NCBI GenBank assembly: GCA_022824185.1
Contig: JAJEAU010000005.1
Span: forward strand, 1-46,203
Length of the DNA stretch: 46,203 nt
Reading direction: 5' to 3'
Source of the DNA: Dehalococcoidia bacterium
GTDB lineage: Bacteria > Chloroflexota > Dehalococcoidia > Lucifugimonadales > Lucifugimonadaceae
Shown here: piece by piece, positions 43,232 to 46,203 of the stretch
Position numbering within the stretch: the stretch's first letter is position 1
How the letters are laid out: every line of letters starts with the position of its first letter
The notes under the pieces: generated by a model
Told to the model about the DNA's origin: nothing
The model's database searches: none
Seen by the model: the letters and a program-made list of their open reading frames with translations, nothing else
Position numbers and translations under genes: made by a program

Positions 43232-43632
43232 TTACCGCGGTTGACACCAACGTTTTGATTGATCTGTTTTTGACTTCTTCACCGCATCATTTGCATTCGC
43301 GAGAGTGGCTGAAACAGGCCTATGACCGGGGGGAGATTGTGGTCTGCGACGTTGTGTATGCCGAGATCGTTCCGCACTTCGATGACCGCGCTAGATTAGA
43401 TGATGCTCTGAGCCAAGTCGGTGTGACGCTCTCTCCAATAGATTCTCATATTGCGTTCGAAGCCGGTTTGCGTTGGAAGTCGTATCGTCAGTCGGGAGGC
43501 CCACGCGAGCGCATCATGACCGACTTTTTGATTGGTGCCCACGCGTTGCGAACGGCGAACGTTTTCCTGACGCGTGATCGAGGGTTCTTTTCGTCGTATT
43601 TTCCTGATTTGCAGACTCCCGTATCGACTTAA
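43228..43632 (+). CDS. vapC: PIN-domain (VapC-type) ribonuclease toxin
   Basis: A 134-residue PIN-domain nuclease. The four acidic residues expected to bind Mg2+ are visible: D6 in A-V-D-T-N-V-L-I-D, E47 in YAEIVPHF, D102 in I-M-T-D-F-L-I-G-A-H-A, and D119 in F-L-T-R-D-R-G-F-F. Such toxins cleave tRNA or rRNA when the antitoxin is lost. The 4-base overlap with the antitoxin gene supports coupled synthesis. It converges on the ABC-2 permease gene with 13 bases between the stops. All key residues are intact, so the module is probably active. Confidence 0.92.
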   Translation: MITAVDTNVLIDLFLTSSPHHLHSREWLKQAYDRGEIVVCDVVYAEIVPHFDDRARLDDALSQVGVTLSPIDSHIAFEAGLRWKSYRQSGGPRERIMTDFLIGAHALRTANVFLTRDRGFFSSYFPDLQTPVST

Positions 43633-43645
43633 CAGCGTCTCTCCG

Positions 43646-44779
43646 CTACTCCCATCGGAAGGCTTTTACGGCTAGGGCGAAGCAGATTACTCCCCAGACG
43701 GCTAGGCCTAGGATGGGTGTGCCTTGGATGAATAGGGTTTCGCCGCTGTTGACCATTGAGCGCATGGCGTCGGCGAGGAAGGTTAGCGGGAACCATTTGG
43801 CGACGGCGACTACCCAGTCGGGGATGACGGAGTGGGGGATGAAGACGCCGGAGAGGAACATCATGGGGAGTGTGATGATGTTGGCGAGTGGCGCTGCGGT
43901 GTTTTCGTTGGTGGCGATACCTGAGACGGCGAGTCCCAGCGATGCGAAGACGAGGCCGCCGAGGACGATGAGGGGGACGACTTCGAGCCAGAAGGCGGCG
44001 TTTCCGGGGGCGACTTCGACGCCGGATACGAAGATGCCGACGAGCAAGAGGACGTAGGTCTGCATGATTAGGAGGATCATGCGGGTGAAGAGTGCGCCGA
44101 CGAGGAAGTGCTTGGGGCTGATGGGCGTTGCGTGGAGTCGCTTGAGGACGCCTTGGTTGCGGAGTCGGACGAGGGTGAAGACGACGCCGAAGAGGGCGCT
44201 CTGCATGATTGCGAGCGAGACGATGCCGGGCACGACGAATCCGGTGTAGCCCTGGCCGCGGCCTGCAACTTCAGTCAGCGAGATTTCGGCCCAGTTCTCA
44301 ACGCGGTGCTCGGCTGGAACTTGGTTGACTTCCTTGAAGACGTCGTCGAGGATCTGTGTGAGGATGGTCCTGGCGATCTCGGCCTCTTGGGCTTTTCGTC
44401 CGTCGTAGGTGATGTCGATCACGGAGATTGACGGCACGGATGCTGGCGAGGTTCGGCCGAAGTCCTGCGGGATGACGATTACAGCGGTGATTTCGCCGTC
44501 TTCGACCTCTGACTTTAGCGTCGCTTCGTCGTCGGAATCGGGCACGTTGAAGAGTGGTTCGCCACCATAGCCTCCTGTGAGTGCGGACACGAGCGAAGTT
44601 GAGGCATCGTTGTTTGCGTTGTCGACGATGCCGACTTCGGGCGGTTCGAAGCTGCCGAAGTTGAAGAGTCCGAATACGACCATCATGACGGTGGGAAATG
44701 CGAGCGTCCAGAAGAGAGCGGCGCGGTCGCGGAAGAACATTTTTAGTTCGGCGACTATGAAAGCTTGGTATATGCGCAT
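43646..44779 (-). CDS. ABC-2 type transporter permease
   Basis: A 377-residue ABC-2 exporter membrane subunit. One N-terminal helix (A-L-F-W-T-L-A-F-P-T-V-M-M-V-V-F-G-L-F) is followed by a large extracytoplasmic domain (about 45-175), then five or so helices with the coupling segment LKRLHATPISPKHFLVG and the C-terminal S-G-V-F-I-P pattern typical of drug or polymer exporters (YhhJ/DrrB-like). It pairs with the ATPase gene upstream on the same strand, 88 bases away, with a palindromic repeat between them. The substrate is unknown. Confidence 0.92.
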   Translation of the reverse strand: MRIYQAFIVAELKMFFRDRAALFWTLAFPTVMMVVFGLFNFGSFEPPEVGIVDNANNDASTSLVSALTGGYGGEPLFNVPDSDDEATLKSEVEDGEITAVIVIPQDFGRTSPASVPSISVIDITYDGRKAQEAEIARTILTQILDDVFKEVNQVPAEHRVENWAEISLTEVAGRGQGYTGFVVPGIVSLAIMQSALFGVVFTLVRLRNQGVLKRLHATPISPKHFLVGALFTRMILLIMQTYVLLLVGIFVSGVEVAPGNAAFWLEVVPLIVLGGLVFASLGLAVSGIATNENTAAPLANIITLPMMFLSGVFIPHSVIPDWVVAVAKWFPLTFLADAMRSMVNSGETLFIQGTPILGLAVWGVICFALAVKAFRWE

Positions 44780-44810
44780 GGTGGTTGTTTTCGGTGGTCC
44801 CTCACTCTTG

Positions 44811-44843
44811 CCCTCTGGATTCCGGCCTTCGCCGGAATGACGG
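44811..44843 (-). repeat. Extragenic palindrome of the V-I-P-A-K-A-G-I-Q type
   Basis: ATTCCGGC (44819-44826) pairs perfectly with GCCGGAAT (44831-44838) over a 4-nt loop, flanked by the TGG and GACGG that mark a widespread family of bacterial intergenic palindromes; read in one minus-strand frame it gives the telltale VIPAKAGIQ. It sits in the 88-bp gap between the ABC ATPase and permease genes. Confidence 0.75.
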
Positions 44844-44867
44844 GTGGCGACGGAATGACGAGATTGG

Positions 44868-45674
44868 TTATTCGATGAGGCTGCGTCCGGTTAGGTCGAT
44901 GAAGACGTCTTCGAGGGTTATGGTGCCGTCGCGGCGGACGGCTTCGGCGCCTCGGGCTTTGAGCTGTTCGATGAGGTTTTGGGGGGTGTCGAGGGCGACG
45001 ATTTTGCCGTGGTCGATGACGGCGATGCGGTCGCAGAGGAGTTCGGCCTCTTCCATGTAGTGGGTTGTGAGCATGATCGCCATGCCGTCGGATCGGAGGC
45101 CGTCGATGAGTTCCCACATGCGTCGGCGGGCCTGGGGATCGAGGCCGGTGGTGGGCTCGTCGAGGAACATTGCGACGGGGTTGTTTACGAGGGCGACGGC
45201 GATGGAGAGGCGTTGTTTCTGTCCGCCGGAGAGGTGTTTGTATTGGTCTTTGGCGCGCTCGGCGAGGTCGACTTTTTCGAGGGCTTCTTCGGCGGGCATG
45301 TCGGATCCGTAGAGGGTGGCGAAGAGTTCGACGGTCTCTTTGAGGTTGAGGTTGTCGAAGAATGCGTTTTGTTGGAGCTGGACGCCGATGATGGATTTGA
45401 CACGGGTGCTGTTCTTGGTGACGTCGAGGCCGTTGATGTGGGCTTCGCCGCTGTCGAGGTCGCGTAGGCCTTCGAGGATTTCGACGGTTGTTGTTTTGCC
45501 GGCGCCGTTTGGTCCGAGCATTCCGAAGATTTCGCCGCGGTGGACTTCGAATGAGACGCCATCTACGGCGACGATGTCTTTGTATGACTTGCGGAGGTCT
45601 CGGACCTGGATGACGGTGTTGTTGGGGTGCGTTAGAGGGGGTGTCTGGGTAGGAGATTGTTGGGTGAAGGTCAT
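44868..45674 (-). CDS. ABC transporter ATP-binding protein (DrrA-like)
   Basis: A 268-residue ABC ATPase: Walker A GPNGAGKTTT near residue 54-63, Q-loop VQLQQN, signature HLSGGQKQRL, Walker [13 protein letters not shown] and switch H in LTTHYMEEAE. The sequence is closest by eye to ABC-2 exporter ATPases of the daunorubicin-resistance type. It lacks membrane segments and works with the permease encoded next on the strand. The start is ATG at 45674; it is the first gene of the unit, with 52 bases between it and the right-hand repeat. Confidence 0.95.
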   Translation of the reverse strand: MTFTQQSPTQTPPLTHPNNTVIQVRDLRKSYKDIVAVDGVSFEVHRGEIFGMLGPNGAGKTTTVEILEGLRDLDSGEAHINGLDVTKNSTRVKSIIGVQLQQNAFFDNLNLKETVELFATLYGSDMPAEEALEKVDLAERAKDQYKHLSGGQKQRLSIAVALVNNPVAMFLDEPTTGLDPQARRRMWELIDGLRSDGMAIMLTTHYMEEAELLCDRIAVIDHGKIVALDTPQNLIEQLKARGAEAVRRDGTITLEDVFIDLTGRSLIE

Positions 45675-45726
45675 GTCTGAACTCGAGAAAATGGGGGTTT
45701 GATTGTTGAGGGATAAATGATAATCG

Positions 45727-46203
45727 CAGGCTTTGTGGGGAGTTGATTGTTCGGCGACCTTGCGCTTCCTAGGCCCGCCTGCGCGTGGGCGCGTGGGAAC
45801 TTCTGTGTTGGCGTGTTTCTATGGCCACTTGGGGGTGGCTGGTTTTTTCAGCTCCTCCTCCTGCGCCCCTTTTTTGGGGGGGCGCAGGATTGTCCTCACC
45901 TTTTGGTGTGACTTGGAGTTTGGGGCTTGGGGCCGTTGATTGCCCTTGCCCTGAGCTCGGAGGTCGGTACCGACTTCCGGGCTCCTTCCCTCTCCATCGC
46001 CTCTTCGGTTTGAAGAGGTCGACCCCGGAGAGGGGTCAAATGCTGCGCAGAGCGGTGTGCAAGACCGCTAGCAACCATTTCCAGCCGCGGCACGCGTCGC
46101 CAGACCGCGTGCTTGGATTTCGGCGCGGTGCTTGGGGACACCGTTCGGAGTTCGCCGTTTTCCTTCGATTCACCCTCGCGGGCTCCTCTCGCGCTGTAGC
46201 CTC
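45727..46203 (-). repeat. Right copy of the interspersed repeat, inverted
   Basis: This is the reverse-complement partner of bases 1-487. Identity is complete for the outer 141 bases and high further in. Relative to the left copy it lacks a 12-base CA-rich unit and differs in several homopolymer lengths. It continues beyond the contig end. Confidence 0.95.
45949..46203 (-). ncRNA. Candidate structured RNA in the right repeat
   Basis: On the minus strand this copy folds into the same hairpin series as the left copy. One stem that has a mismatch on the left (left bases 186-204) is a perfect 7-bp stem here, while the outermost pair of another stem (left bases 134/154) is lost. Two of the four substitutions in this segment fall in hairpin loops. 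The same HEARO/OMEGA-type or unknown-class interpretation applies. Confidence 0.5.

Noticed and set aside
1..46203. Terminal inverted repeats as the ends of a linear plasmid or phage
   Set aside because: The content is ordinary chromosomal housekeeping, and the identity length of exactly 141 is better explained by assembly k-mer size.
1..46203. CRISPR arrays, tRNA or rRNA genes
   Set aside because: No regularly spaced direct repeats, cloverleaf with a GTTCRA T-loop, or rRNA segments were recognised in the intergenic stretches.

Overview
The window is a 46.2 kb bacterial chromosomal contig of moderately high GC (estimated by eye). It carries about 38 protein-coding genes, nearly all housekeeping or general metabolism. 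I saw no rRNA, tRNA, prophage, complete insertion sequence or CRISPR array. The mix of genes (enolase-superfamily dehydratase, Ldh2-type dehydrogenase, M20 and M28 peptidases, D-cysteine-desulfhydrase-like PLP enzyme, paired YihY proteins), the frequent GTG/TTG starts and the many starts without a Shine-Dalgarno suggest an uncultured Chloroflexota bacterium of the SAR202/Dehalococcoidia kind. That placement is inference; no rRNA or marker tree is available here.

Layout: 1-487 is an interspersed repeat with a strongly foldable RNA core. 696-4747 (+) holds recA, a CNNM/CorC-type membrane protein and tilS. 4759-11873 (-) holds a hydroxyacid dehydrogenase followed by purF-purM-purH, a GT2 glycosyltransferase and a nicotinate phosphoribosyltransferase. 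12084-18289 (+) holds thrB and lysC, a polyprenyl-phosphate-mannose-type GT2, a pterin-binding methyltransferase and two tandem YihY proteins. 18322-26582 (-) holds Ldh2 dehydrogenase, M20 peptidase, a degenerate SDR, uvrA, a hotdog thioesterase and a PLP enzyme. 26583-27119 is a gene-poor gap with hairpins. 27120-30642 is a divergent module: a ParB-like regulator (-) against a DUF5343 protein and a serine-hydrolase with an acidic N-terminal region (+). 30648-38986 (-) holds nudC, an enolase-superfamily enzyme, a small membrane protein, a CPA2 antiporter, polA and a RibD-C/DHFR-like reductase. 39039-43632 (+) holds an M28 lipoprotein peptidase, folB, an epimerase, an alpha/beta hydrolase and a VapBC-type toxin-antitoxin pair. 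43646-45674 (-) is an ABC-2 exporter. 45727-46203 is a second copy of the terminal repeat, inverted.

How the genes work together: recA, uvrA and polA serve DNA repair. purF/M/H, the NAPRTase and folB serve nucleotide and cofactor synthesis. lysC and thrB serve the aspartate family of amino acids. The antiporter, CNNM protein and ABC exporter handle ions and small molecules.

The most unusual element is the terminal repeat. Its two copies are identical for exactly 141 outermost bases, which looks like an assembly-graph breakpoint at a multicopy element. Its first ~255 nt fold into a series of hairpins, and I suspect a HEARO/OMEGA (IscB-associated) type RNA without its protein. The second unusual locus is the ParB-like/DUF5343 divergent module, with a near-consensus promoter embedded in nested inverted repeats.
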